From Sphaerisporangium perillae (GTDB lineage Bacteria > Actinomycetota > Actinomycetes > Streptosporangiales > Streptosporangiaceae), in NCBI RefSeq assembly GCF_023276435.1, contig NZ_JALLPO010000015.1:124001-188000 (forward strand): a stretch of 64,000 bases of DNA, written 5' to 3'. Both the position numbers and the translations under genes were made by a program. Shown piece by piece: positions 24,883 through 33,053 of the stretch. Position 1 is the stretch's first letter, and every line of letters starts with the position of its first letter. Below the pieces are notes generated by a model, which was not told the origin of the DNA, made no database searches, and worked only from the letters and a program-made list of their open reading frames with translations.

Positions 24883-25917
24883 ATGCAGATCAGGAAAAAG
24901 GGACTCGCCCTCGGTGTCGTGGCCGGGGCGCTGGCGCTGAGCACCGCGTGCGTCGCGCCCGAGTCGGGCACCACGGCGACCGGTTCGTCCTCCACCGCCG
25001 CGCCGGCCGGCGCGGCCGCCGGGCACAAGCGCATCGCCTTCTTCGGGTTCGCCCGGGCCAACTCCTTCGCCGCGGCCACCTGGTCGGGCATCGAGGAGTA
25101 CGCCAAGGCCAACGACGCCGAGGCCGAGTTCTTCGACCCCAACTTCGACGCCCAGACCCAGGTCCAGCAGATCCAGGACGCGGTGACCTCCAAGCGCTTC
25201 GACGTGTTCGTCGTCCAGGCCAACGACGGCGCCGCCGTGGTGCCCGCGGTCAAGCAGGCGCTGGCGGCCGGCATCACGGTGGTGGCCGAGTTCACCCCGG
25301 TGGGCACCCGCTACGACACCCCCGACCCGCAGGTGCCCGGCATGATCACGCTGCTGGACGTCCCGGTGGACAACGGGCGCAAGCTCGGCGAGCTCGGCGT
25401 GGCCGCCTGCGAGAGCAAGAAGCTCGACCCCTGCGAGGTCGCCTACCTGGAGGGCTTCAAGTCGCTCCCGCTGGACAACGCCCGCACCGAGGCCGCGGTC
25501 AAGGCCCTGTCCGCCGGGGCCGGCGTGAAGCTGGTCGCCCAGGTCGAGGGCGGCTACACCAAGGAGAGCGGCCGCAAGGCGATGCAGGACGTGCTGCAGT
25601 CCCAGCCGGGCGTCGACGTCGTCATCGGCTCCTCCCAGGCCATCGCGGGCGCCGAGGCCGTGGTCAAGGGCAAGGACGTGCAGCTGATCGGCAACGGCGG
25701 CTCCCACCAGGCGGTGCAGGCGGTGACGGCGGGCCGCTGGTTCGCCACCTACTACATACCGGAGAAGACCGCCGGCGCCAAGGCGGCCGAGCTCGGCCTG
25801 GCCAAGGCGCGCGGCCAGAACGTGTCGGCGACCAACAGCGAGACCGCCCTCGCCCCCAACGACGGCAAGGGCACCAAGGAGGGGCTCGCCGGCATCCAGG
25901 GCGAGTACGACGAATAG
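24883..25917 (+). CDS. Sugar-type ABC transporter binding lipoprotein (periplasmic-binding protein 4/RbsB fold)
   Basis: A 344-residue lipoprotein. The signal peptide ends in the lipobox LSTAC, giving a lipid-modified Cys23, then a Ser/Thr/Ala linker. The mature part has the RbsB-type fold (Peripla_BP_4): IAFFGFARANSFAAATWSGI, QIQDAVTSKRFDVFVVQAND, and VVIGSSQAIAGAEAVVKG. It is followed by an RbsA-like ATPase and RbsC-like permease. The surrounding HyuA, DUF917 and PucR genes argue that the ligand is a nitrogen heterocycle or cyclic amide rather than ribose; this is inference. Confidence 0.9.
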   Translation: MQIRKKGLALGVVAGALALSTACVAPESGTTATGSSSTAAPAGAAAGHKRIAFFGFARANSFAAATWSGIEEYAKANDAEAEFFDPNFDAQTQVQQIQDAVTSKRFDVFVVQANDGAAVVPAVKQALAAGITVVAEFTPVGTRYDTPDPQVPGMITLLDVPVDNGRKLGELGVAACESKKLDPCEVAYLEGFKSLPLDNARTEAAVKALSAGAGVKLVAQVEGGYTKESGRKAMQDVLQSQPGVDVVIGSSQAIAGAEAVVKGKDVQLIGNGGSHQAVQAVTAGRWFATYYIPEKTAGAKAAELGLAKARGQNVSATNSETALAPNDGKGTKEGLAGIQGEYDE

Positions 25918-25945
25918 CCACAGCGGCTCGGAAGGGGGTCACCCG

Positions 25946-27550
25946 ATGTCCCAGCCGGTCAGGATCGACCTGGAAGGGTTCGGCAAGGCTTACGGCGGGG
26001 TGCCCGTGTTGCGTGACGTCTCGTTCACCCTTTACGGAGGACGAGTGCACGGGCTGCTCGGCGAGAACGGCGCCGGCAAGTCGACGCTGCTCAAGGCGGT
26101 GTGCGGGGCGGTGGCCCCGGACACCGGGCGGGTCCTGCTGGACGGCAGGCCGATCTCGGTCGGGTCGCCGCGCGACGCGCTGAGGCACGGTTTCGCGCTG
26201 ATCTCCCAGGAGCTCGCCCTGGTGCCGGCGATGACCGTGCTGGACAACGTCTACCTCGGCCGATGGCACAACCGGCTGGGCTGGCGGTCCGGCCGCAAGG
26301 ACGGCAGGACGTTCGCCCGGCTGCTGGAGCGCACCGGGTTCGAACTGGACCCCTCGGCCCTGGTGCGGGACCTGCCGCTCGCCGCGCAGCAGCAGGTGGA
26401 GATCCTGCGGGCACTGGTGTCGGGCGCCTCGGTGATCGGCATGGACGAGCCCACCGCGCTGCTCACCAAGACCGAGACCGACCGGCTGATGGCCGTCATC
26501 AGGCAGCTCGCGGCCGACGGCACCGCCGTGGTGCTGATCTCGCACTTCCTGGAGGAGGTGCTGTCGGTCTGCGACGACGTCACCGTGCTGCGGGACGGCC
26601 GGCACGTGGTCACCGGGCCGGCCGCCGAGCAGACGCCCGACAGCCTGGTCCGCCACATGGTCGGCCGGCCGCTCGAGCTGATGTACCCCGAACCGGCTCC
26701 GGTCGCCCCGTCCGCCCCGGTGCTGCTCAGCGCGCGCGACGTGCGCCGCGGCACGGCGGTGCGGGGCGTGTCGGTGGAGATCCGGGCCGGGGAGATCGTG
26801 GGGGTGGCGGGGCTGGTCGGCAGCGGCAGGTCCGAGACGCTGCGCGCGATCTTCGGCGCCGACGCGCGGGACGGCGGCACCGTCGTGGTGGACGACCGCG
26901 CGGTGCCCTCGGGCTCGCCCCCGCAGGCCATGGCCGCCGGCATGGCCATGGTCCCGGAGTCCCGCAAGGAGCAGGGCCTGGTGCTGGCCCGCTCGGTCCG
27001 CGAGAACATGGCGCTGGCCAGCCTGGGTTCCCGGCAGCTCGCGGGTTTCGTCCAGGGCGGCGCCGAGCGATCGGTGGCCGGGACCATGCTGCGCGACCTG
27101 GACGTGCGCGGCTCCGATCTGAGCGGGCCCGTCTGGACGCTGTCGGGCGGCAACCAGCAGAAGGTGCTGTTCGGCAAGTGGCTGCTGGAACGGCCCAGGG
27201 TGCTGCTGGTCGACGAGCCGACCCGCGGCGTCGACGTGGCCGCCAAGAGCCAGATCCACCGGCTCCTGGTCGACCTGGCCGCCGAGGGCATGGCGGTCCT
27301 CATGGTGTCCTCCGAGGTGGAGGAGGTGCTGGGGCTCTCGCACCGGGTGCTCGTCATGCGGCACGGCCGGCTCGTCGCCGAGTACGCCCGGGGCGAGGCG
27401 ACCCGCGAGCAGGTGCTCGCGATGGCCTTCGCCGACGACCTCCCCGGCACGGACCCGCCCCCCGAGCCGGGCGGCCGAGCAGCGCCCGGCCGAGTCGACC
27501 CGACGACCCCCACCGTATCCAGCCGCACCAGCACGGAGGAGCAGCGATGA
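25946..27550 (+). CDS. Sugar-type ABC transporter ATPase (RbsA-like, two nucleotide-binding domains)
   Basis: A 534-residue duplicated ATPase. Domain 1: Walker A GENGAGKST near residue 34, a degenerate signature at VRDLPLAAQQQVEI, Walker B VIGMDEPTA. Domain 2: glycine loop LVGSGRSE near residue 291, signature TLSGGNQQKVLFGKWL, Walker B LLVDEPTRGVDV. This asymmetric pattern is usual for RbsA/MglA proteins. Its stop overlaps the permease start as ATGA. The last 35 residues are Pro-rich and poorly conserved. Confidence 0.94.
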   Translation: MSQPVRIDLEGFGKAYGGVPVLRDVSFTLYGGRVHGLLGENGAGKSTLLKAVCGAVAPDTGRVLLDGRPISVGSPRDALRHGFALISQELALVPAMTVLDNVYLGRWHNRLGWRSGRKDGRTFARLLERTGFELDPSALVRDLPLAAQQQVEILRALVSGASVIGMDEPTALLTKTETDRLMAVIRQLAADGTAVVLISHFLEEVLSVCDDVTVLRDGRHVVTGPAAEQTPDSLVRHMVGRPLELMYPEPAPVAPSAPVLLSARDVRRGTAVRGVSVEIRAGEIVGVAGLVGSGRSETLRAIFGADARDGGTVVVDDRAVPSGSPPQAMAAGMAMVPESRKEQGLVLARSVRENMALASLGSRQLAGFVQGGAERSVAGTMLRDLDVRGSDLSGPVWTLSGGNQQKVLFGKWLLERPRVLLVDEPTRGVDVAAKSQIHRLLVDLAAEGMAVLMVSSEVEEVLGLSHRVLVMRHGRLVAEYARGEATREQVLAMAFADDLPGTDPPPEPGGRAAPGRVDPTTPTVSSRTSTEEQR

Positions 27551-28545
27551 CCATCACCGCCGACACCGAGGCGGCGACCGAGACGACCGGCCGGGCCGCC
27601 GCGAGCAGGTTCACCAAGCTGCACGACTTCGGCATCGTGCTCAGCGTGGTGGTGATCGTGATCGCGCTGTCGGTGACCACGCAGACCTTCCTGAGCACCG
27701 GCAACCTGGTCAACCTGCTCGACCAGGCCGCGGTGATCGGCCTGCTGGCCTGTGCCGCCACCCTCGTCATCATCTCGGGCGCCTTCGACCTGTCGATCAC
27801 CGCCGTGCTGGCCGTGTCCGCGATCGTCGCCGTGGTGGTCACCACGCACGCCGGGGTGCCGGCCGGCATGGCCGCCGCGGTGCTGACCGGCGGCGTGCTC
27901 GGCGCGATCAATGGCCTGGTCGTGATCACCGTCAAGGTCCACTCGTTCATCGCCACGCTCGCGCTCAGCATCATCTACCGGGGGCTCGCCGTGATCCTGA
28001 CGGCCGGCGCCATCGTGTACCCGCCGGACGACCGGGTCACCGCCTTCCAGGCGCTGAGCTGGCCGACCACGCTCGGCGGGATCACCGCGGCCTCGCTGCT
28101 GTTCCTGGTGGTCGCGGCGGTCTGCTGGGCGATGCTCGCGGGATCGACGTTCGGCCGCCGCATCTACGCCGTCGGCGGCAACGAGGAGGCCGCGCGCCTT
28201 TCCGGCATCCGGGTCGGCGGGGTGCGGGTGGCGGTCTTCGCGATCAGCGGCGTGTGCGCGGCGCTGGCCGGGCTGGTCCTGGCCGCCCGCGGTGGCTCCG
28301 CCCAGGCGAGCATGGCCACGGGCATGGAGCTGACCGCCATCGCGGCCGCGGTCGTGGGCGGCACGAGCGTGCTCGGCGGCGAGGGCGCCATCTGGCGCGG
28401 GCTCATCGGCGTGCTGCTCATCACGCTCATCGGCAACGGCTTCAACCTGCTGGGCTGGGATACCATATATCAGCAGGTCGTACAGGGTGCGCTGATCCTC
28501 GGAGCGGTGAGTTTCGACCGGCTGCTGCGAGGACGAAGGAGCTAG
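27547..28545 (+). CDS. Sugar-type ABC transporter permease (RbsC-like)
   Basis: A 332-residue permease of the BPD_transp_2 family. It shows FLSTGNLVNLLDQAAVIGLLA, a following SGAFDLSITAVLAVSA segment, the GRRIYAVGGNEEAARLSGI loop that contacts the ATPase, and VVGGTSVLGGEGAIWRGLIG. About ten transmembrane helices are expected. It is coupled to the ATPase gene upstream and abuts the HyuA-like gene directly downstream (stop at 28545, GTG at 28546). Confidence 0.94.
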   Translation: MTITADTEAATETTGRAAASRFTKLHDFGIVLSVVVIVIALSVTTQTFLSTGNLVNLLDQAAVIGLLACAATLVIISGAFDLSITAVLAVSAIVAVVVTTHAGVPAGMAAAVLTGGVLGAINGLVVITVKVHSFIATLALSIIYRGLAVILTAGAIVYPPDDRVTAFQALSWPTTLGGITAASLLFLVVAAVCWAMLAGSTFGRRIYAVGGNEEAARLSGIRVGGVRVAVFAISGVCAALAGLVLAARGGSAQASMATGMELTAIAAAVVGGTSVLGGEGAIWRGLIGVLLITLIGNGFNLLGWDTIYQQVVQGALILGAVSFDRLLRGRRS

Positions 28546-29898
28546 GTGGAGGGTGCGCGGATCGGCGTCCGGCTGGCCGCCGGCCACGCCCGCGCCGCGC
28601 TCGTCGTCGGTGGCGAGATCCGGCATGCCGCGTGCCGCTCCGGCGACGAGCCCGAGCTCGCCCGCGAGCTGCGCGACCTCGCCCGGGGGACACCGGTCCG
28701 ATCGGTGACCTGGGACGTCTCCGCCGAGCTCGACCCGGCGAGCGCCGGGTCGCCGGTGGCCGCCGTGCGGGTCATGCCCCGGCTGCCGGCCCGCGGCCTT
28801 GGAAGTGCCCACCCTTCCCCGCTCATCCGGGCGCTGGTGCGGCGCCAGGCCGCCGTGATCGGAGGGCACGACCTGTTCGGGGTGGAGCTCGCGACGCTGG
28901 ACATCTACGAGATGCTCCGCACCGCCGCCGCGGCCCAGGCCGAGGGGGTGAGCGCGCTGGCGCTGACCGCGACGGGCGCCCTCGGCTGCCCCGACCACGA
29001 GCTGGCCGCCGCCGAGATCATCCGTGACGCCTTCCCCCGGCTCAGGGTCTCGCTCTCCCACCAGGTCGGCGGCCTCGGCCTGCTGGACCGCGAGGCGGCG
29101 ACGGTGATCAACACCGCGCTGCTGGGCCGGGCCGAGCAGGTGGTGGAACGCTGCGTGCGCATCGCCCGCCGGCTCGGGGCCTCGACGTCGGCCTGGTTCG
29201 TGGCCGGGGACGGCGGCCGGATCTCCGCCGAACGGCTGCGGGTGCTGCCCGTGCTGGGGCTGTGGGCCACCGGCGCCGCCGCGCTGACCGGCGCCGCCCG
29301 GCTCGCGGGAGTGGACGACGCGGTCGTCGCCCTGGCCCGGCCGGAGGGTCTCGCCGTCGGCCACGTCCGCGACGGCCTCCCGCACGTGGCGACCGACCGC
29401 CCCGGGCCGGGCGGTGTGCGGATGGCCGTGCCGCAGGCGTCGCTGACGCCGATCCACGGCTCGCACGCGGCCACCGCGTCGGCGTTCGCCCTGCTCGCCG
29501 AGCACGACCAGCACACCGCGGTCGTCGCCGTCGCCGGTACCGGTCCGCAGGGGGACGGCCGCGACGGGATCGCGACCGACCGCGGGCGGGCCGCCGCCGC
29601 CCGGCTTTCGTCGGCGTCTGTGCTGGTGGAGCCCACGGCCGAGCTGGCCGCCATCGGCGCGGCCGGCACCGAGCCCAGCGCCTGGCTGGACACCGTGCTG
29701 TACGCCGAGACCTCAGAGGTGCTCGCCCGCAAGCAGGCCGCGGTGGAGCAGCGCGCCCTCACCCTGGTGGCCGAGAGCGGCGCGCGGCTCGGCAGCGAGC
29801 GCGTGGTCAGCTCCCGCGCCCTGTCGCTGTCGTTCCTGCGCAGCGGCTCCTACCGCCTGGTCGTCCGCGCCGGCGGCCGCGCGGAGGACGAGGCATGA
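28546..29898 (+). CDS. HyuA-like protein without ATP-binding motifs (probable pseudoenzyme)
   Basis: A 450-residue protein from GTG 28546, directly after the permease stop, with GAAGGAG upstream. Its layout follows hydantoinase/oxoprolinase A: a sensible match to the ALSHQVGGLGLLDREAATVINTALL segment (in HyuA, SHE...ER.ST..N) and WFVAGDGGRISAERLR near residue 220. But the phosphate-binding motif DxGGTxTD at the N terminus reads RLAAGHAR, and the second one reads ALARPEGL. Both acidic residues and glycine pairs are lost. It is probably not an ATPase. It overlaps the next small frame by ATGA. Confidence 0.72.
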   Translation: MEGARIGVRLAAGHARAALVVGGEIRHAACRSGDEPELARELRDLARGTPVRSVTWDVSAELDPASAGSPVAAVRVMPRLPARGLGSAHPSPLIRALVRRQAAVIGGHDLFGVELATLDIYEMLRTAAAAQAEGVSALALTATGALGCPDHELAAAEIIRDAFPRLRVSLSHQVGGLGLLDREAATVINTALLGRAEQVVERCVRIARRLGASTSAWFVAGDGGRISAERLRVLPVLGLWATGAAALTGAARLAGVDDAVVALARPEGLAVGHVRDGLPHVATDRPGPGGVRMAVPQASLTPIHGSHAATASAFALLAEHDQHTAVVAVAGTGPQGDGRDGIATDRGRAAAARLSSASVLVEPTAELAAIGAAGTEPSAWLDTVLYAETSEVLARKQAAVEQRALTLVAESGARLGSERVVSSRALSLSFLRSGSYRLVVRAGGRAEDEA

Positions 29899-29987
29899 CC
29901 GGCACGCGGATCGATGACGGTGACGTGACCCGTACGCGGAACCATGGCGGCCACGTGGCCCGTGCGCGGATCGGGGGCGGGGCATGA
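29895..29987 (+). other. Short coupled frame made of three 30-bp copies of the DUF917 start
   Basis: Units at 29895-29924, 29925-29954 and 29955-29984 each begin with ATG or GTG and translate as MTGTRIDDGD, VTRTRNHGGH and VARARIGGGA; the DUF917 gene itself begins MTRSRITVAD. The 30-codon frame overlaps both neighbours by ATGA (29895 and 29984). It looks like a tandem amplification of the DUF917 initiation region rather than an independent gene, but it is probably translated. Confidence 0.7.
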
Positions 29988-31243
29988 CGCGCTCGAGGAT
30001 CACCGTGGCGGACGTTCCCGCCCTGCTCGCGGGGGCCGAGTTCTTCTCGACCAGCGCCGCCGGCGAGGGGATCGAGTTCGCGGGCTTCTGGCTGGAGGAC
30101 ATCCTCGCGCAGACCGGGCCGGTGGAGCTGGTCACCGCCGACGAGCTCGACCCGGACACGTTCTGCGCGGCCGTCGGCGCCATGGGCTCGACGATCGCCA
30201 TGGCCGAGCTGCCGCCCTCCGGACAGGAGCCGGTGCTCCTGGCACGAAGCCTGGCCGAACGGTTCGGCGGCCCGCTCGGTGCGGTGATGCCCCTCAACGC
30301 GGCGAGCGTCAACGCGCTGAACCCGGTGGCCGCGGCCGCTTTGCTCGGCCTGCCGCTGATCGACTGCGACGGCATGGGCCGGGTGTTCCCGCTCATCCAC
30401 CAGACCACCTACGAGCTGGCCGGACTGTCGCTCAGCCCGCTGGCCATCGTCAGCGCCGGGCACGACTCGCTCCTGCTGGACACCGGCTCGGTCCGGGCCG
30501 AGCACATCGCCCGGTCGATCGCCCAAGCCGCCGGGGGGTGGCTGCTGTGCGCGATGTACCCGACCCGGGCCGGACGGCTGGGCGAGGCCGCGATCCACGG
30601 CTCGGTGAGCCGCACGCTGGAGGTCGGCCGGCTGCTGTCCGGGCACGCCTCCGCCGGCGGCCGGACCCCGGAGTCCGCCGGCGCCAGGACTCCGGACTCC
30701 GCCGGCGACTCCTCGTGGTCGGGCCTCACTCCGGGGCAGGCCGACGGCGACCCGCTGTGGTTCTCCCCCGGCCCCCCGTACGGGCACCCCGGCGACGACG
30801 GATGGCCGTGGCGCGGGGCCCCGCCGCACGAGCGCCTGCTGCGCGATCTCGCGAAGGCCACCGGGGCGACGTCCCTGGGCGGCGGCCGGGTCGTGGAGAT
30901 CGGCCCTTCGGTGCGGCAGGCGGGCACCGTCTATCCGGGCAACCCGATGGGCATGGTGGTCCACGACCACGACAGCGGCCGCCTGATCCGGCTCGAGGCG
31001 CACAACGAGCTGGTGCTCGCCCTCGCCGACGGCGCGCTCACCGCCGCGGTGCCCGACCTGCTCTGCCTGCTCGACCGGGGCACGCTGCGGATGACCGGGC
31101 CGGAGCGGCTGACCGTCGGCGACCAGGTGGACGTGCTCTGCGTGCCGGCCGCGCCGGTATGGCACAGCGGCCCCGGGCTGGGGCTCGGCGGGCCGGGCGC
31201 CTTCGGCTTCCCCCTGCGTCACCCTCGCCAGGAGTCTCGATGA
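29984..31243 (+). CDS. DUF917-family protein
   Basis: A 419-residue protein of the DUF917 (PF06032) family, recognised by the run EFFSTSAAGEGIEFAG, GAMGSTIAMAELPPSG, NPVAAAALLGLPLIDCDGMGR and a C-terminal VPDLLCLLD with GDQVDVL. The family often sits next to HyuA genes and fills the S-methyl thiohydantoin desulfurase-like/ HyuA-partner role; its chemistry is unclear. An insertion of about 30 residues rich in Pro/Ser/Gly occurs near residue 220 (GGRTPESAGARTPDSAGDS), including a short repeat. The gene overlaps PucR by ATGA. Confidence 0.85.
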   Translation: MTRSRITVADVPALLAGAEFFSTSAAGEGIEFAGFWLEDILAQTGPVELVTADELDPDTFCAAVGAMGSTIAMAELPPSGQEPVLLARSLAERFGGPLGAVMPLNAASVNALNPVAAAALLGLPLIDCDGMGRVFPLIHQTTYELAGLSLSPLAIVSAGHDSLLLDTGSVRAEHIARSIAQAAGGWLLCAMYPTRAGRLGEAAIHGSVSRTLEVGRLLSGHASAGGRTPESAGARTPDSAGDSSWSGLTPGQADGDPLWFSPGPPYGHPGDDGWPWRGAPPHERLLRDLAKATGATSLGGGRVVEIGPSVRQAGTVYPGNPMGMVVHDHDSGRLIRLEAHNELVLALADGALTAAVPDLLCLLDRGTLRMTGPERLTVGDQVDVLCVPAAPVWHSGPGLGLGGPGAFGFPLRHPRQESR

Positions 31244-32844
31244 AACGCGCCGGACGCCCCGCCGAGCAGCTGACCGTGGAGGAGCTCGTCAGGTACGGGC
31301 CGCTCGGCCACGCCGAGATGCTGGTCGGGGAGAACCTCGCCCGGCCGGTGTCGCGGGTGGCGCTCATCTCCGAGCTGGACCAGGTGCGCCGTTGCGGTCC
31401 CGGTACGGCGGTGGTGCTCTCAAGCGCGCTCGCGCAGGGCGCCTGGGCCGTCGAGTCCGCGCTGCGCCTGGCCTGGGAGCGCAGCGCCGCCTGCCTGGTC
31501 AGCCCCGCCATCATCGGCCTGAACCAGGCCACCGCCCAGCTCGCGCGGCGGATGCGGCTGCCGGTGTTCGTCGTGACCGGGGACACGGCCGTCTGCGCCC
31601 TTGACCTCGCGGCCGCCATCGCCAGCCCCGAGGCGGCCCGGGCCCGCCTGGCGGCGCGTTGCGCGGAGCTGTTCGCGGAGCGGAGCAACGCCCGCGGCAT
31701 CGTCGGCGTGATCAACTCCGAGGTTCCCGGAGTGGCGGCCGCGCTGGTGGCCCCGGACGGTCACGTGCTCGCGGGCCAGTCCTCCGCCGACCGGGCCGAG
31801 CACCGCATCCGGGTGGACGTGCCCGGCCCGGACGGCCGCCGCTGGGCCGACCTGGTCGCCGCCCTGGCCGGGCCGCCCTCCCCCACGTGGGCCGAGACGG
31901 TGCACCTCATCTTGCGGCTGGCCCGTGGACCGCTGGCCGCCTCGGTCGCCAGAGAGCGCGTCGACGCCGTCCACGACGCGGAGCGCGGCCGGGCCGCACT
32001 GCGCGCCGTCTTCGCCGCTGCCGGCTCAGAACCCGGGCAGGTGGCGCACGAGGGCCCCGCCGCCCGTGGTCACGGAACCGGCGCGAACGGCGGGAACCGC
32101 GAAGAGCCCCTCCGCGGCGCGGCGCACGGGCAGCAGACCGTCGGCGGCGGAGAGAACGAGGAGGAGACCGTCTCGGAGCGGGCGCTCGGATGGCGTGTCA
32201 CCGGGCGGCACATCGCGGTGTTCCTGCGTTCGGACACGACGCTGGACCCCACGGCCACCGGGCCGGGCGTCATCTCGGCCTGGCAGGAGGTCTTCCCCGA
32301 CCTGCCCCTGGTGCCGTGGGACACCGGCTGGGCCGGCTGGTGGACCGGCGAGGAGGTCACGGTGGAGCAGGTGGCGTCGGCGTTGCGGCGCAACCTCACC
32401 CGGATGCGCTCGCCCATCCCGCTGAGCGGGGGCGTGGGCCGGGTCGCCGATGGAGCAGGAGGGCTGCGGGAGTCACTGTCGCAGGCGATGCTCGCGGCCG
32501 GGGTGACGGTACGGGAGGGCCACGGGACGGTGCGCTCCTTCGACGAGCTGGGCTTCCGGGTGCTGCTGGCCTCGCTGTCCCAGGCGGAGCTCGTCGGTTC
32601 CGCGCGGATGGTGCTGGCCGACCTGCTCGCCGCGCCGGACGGGCCGGTGCTGGTCACCACGCTGGCCGCGCTGCTCGACTGCTCGAACTCCACCAGCCAG
32701 GCCGCCGCCCGGCTCGGCGTGCACCGCAACACGGTGCTCGGCCGGGTGGAGCGCATCAGGGCACGCGGCATCGACCCCGACCGCCCCGACCAGCGGCTGG
32801 CCCTGCACCTCGCCTGCTACGCCCTCCTCCCCGAGGTGAGCTGA
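31240..32844 (+). CDS. PucR-family transcriptional regulator
   Basis: A 534-residue regulator from ATG 31240. The N-terminal PucR domain (about 10-125) contains ISELDQVRRCGPGTAVVLSS; a GGDEF-related middle domain and a Gly/Glu-rich linker near 275-310 follow; the C-terminal HTH_30 domain is at about 470-530 with LLDCSNSTSQAAARLGVHRNT. PucR proteins regulate purine, allantoin and other ring-nitrogen catabolism. Being the last gene of the transporter/HyuA-like operon, it likely controls this operon and the divergent HyuAB operon. Confidence 0.9.
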   Translation: MKRAGRPAEQLTVEELVRYGPLGHAEMLVGENLARPVSRVALISELDQVRRCGPGTAVVLSSALAQGAWAVESALRLAWERSAACLVSPAIIGLNQATAQLARRMRLPVFVVTGDTAVCALDLAAAIASPEAARARLAARCAELFAERSNARGIVGVINSEVPGVAAALVAPDGHVLAGQSSADRAEHRIRVDVPGPDGRRWADLVAALAGPPSPTWAETVHLILRLARGPLAASVARERVDAVHDAERGRAALRAVFAAAGSEPGQVAHEGPAARGHGTGANGGNREEPLRGAAHGQQTVGGGENEEETVSERALGWRVTGRHIAVFLRSDTTLDPTATGPGVISAWQEVFPDLPLVPWDTGWAGWWTGEEVTVEQVASALRRNLTRMRSPIPLSGGVGRVADGAGGLRESLSQAMLAAGVTVREGHGTVRSFDELGFRVLLASLSQAELVGSARMVLADLLAAPDGPVLVTTLAALLDCSNSTSQAAARLGVHRNTVLGRVERIRARGIDPDRPDQRLALHLACYALLPEVS

Positions 32845-32892
32845 CCCGTCCCGGCCCACCCCTCGGAACGGCTCCGGCGGTACGGCATGCCG

Positions 32893-33038
32893 GCCCGCTC
32901 GCGTCCCGGTACAGCGGCGCCGGCCCGGTCAGCTCCTGTACGGCGGCGCGGGCCCGGTCGCGTCCCGGTACGGCGCCGCCGCAGCCCGCTCGCGTCCCGG
33001 TACGGCGGCGCCGCGGCCCGCTCGCGCCGCCGTACCGA
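32893..33038. repeat. Degenerate tandem repeat (about 30 bp, five units) between convergent genes
   Basis: Units starting at 32893, 32923, 32952, 32984 and 33016 share a core like GCCCGCTCGCGTCCCGGTAC followed by GGCGGCGCCG, with lengths of 29-32 bases and some mismatches. The array fills most of the 209-base gap between pucR and the second hyuB. Confidence 0.85.
32998..33037. terminator. Perfect 13-bp inverted repeat, likely bidirectional terminator
   Basis: CGGTACGGCGGCG at 32998-33010 and its exact complement at 33025-33037 flank a 14-base loop. The hairpin lies between convergent pucR and hyuB stops and is formed by the last two units of the repeat array. There is no U-tract, as is common in high-GC actinomycete terminators. 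Confidence 0.6.
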
Positions 33039-33053
33039 GATCGGGGCGACGGC

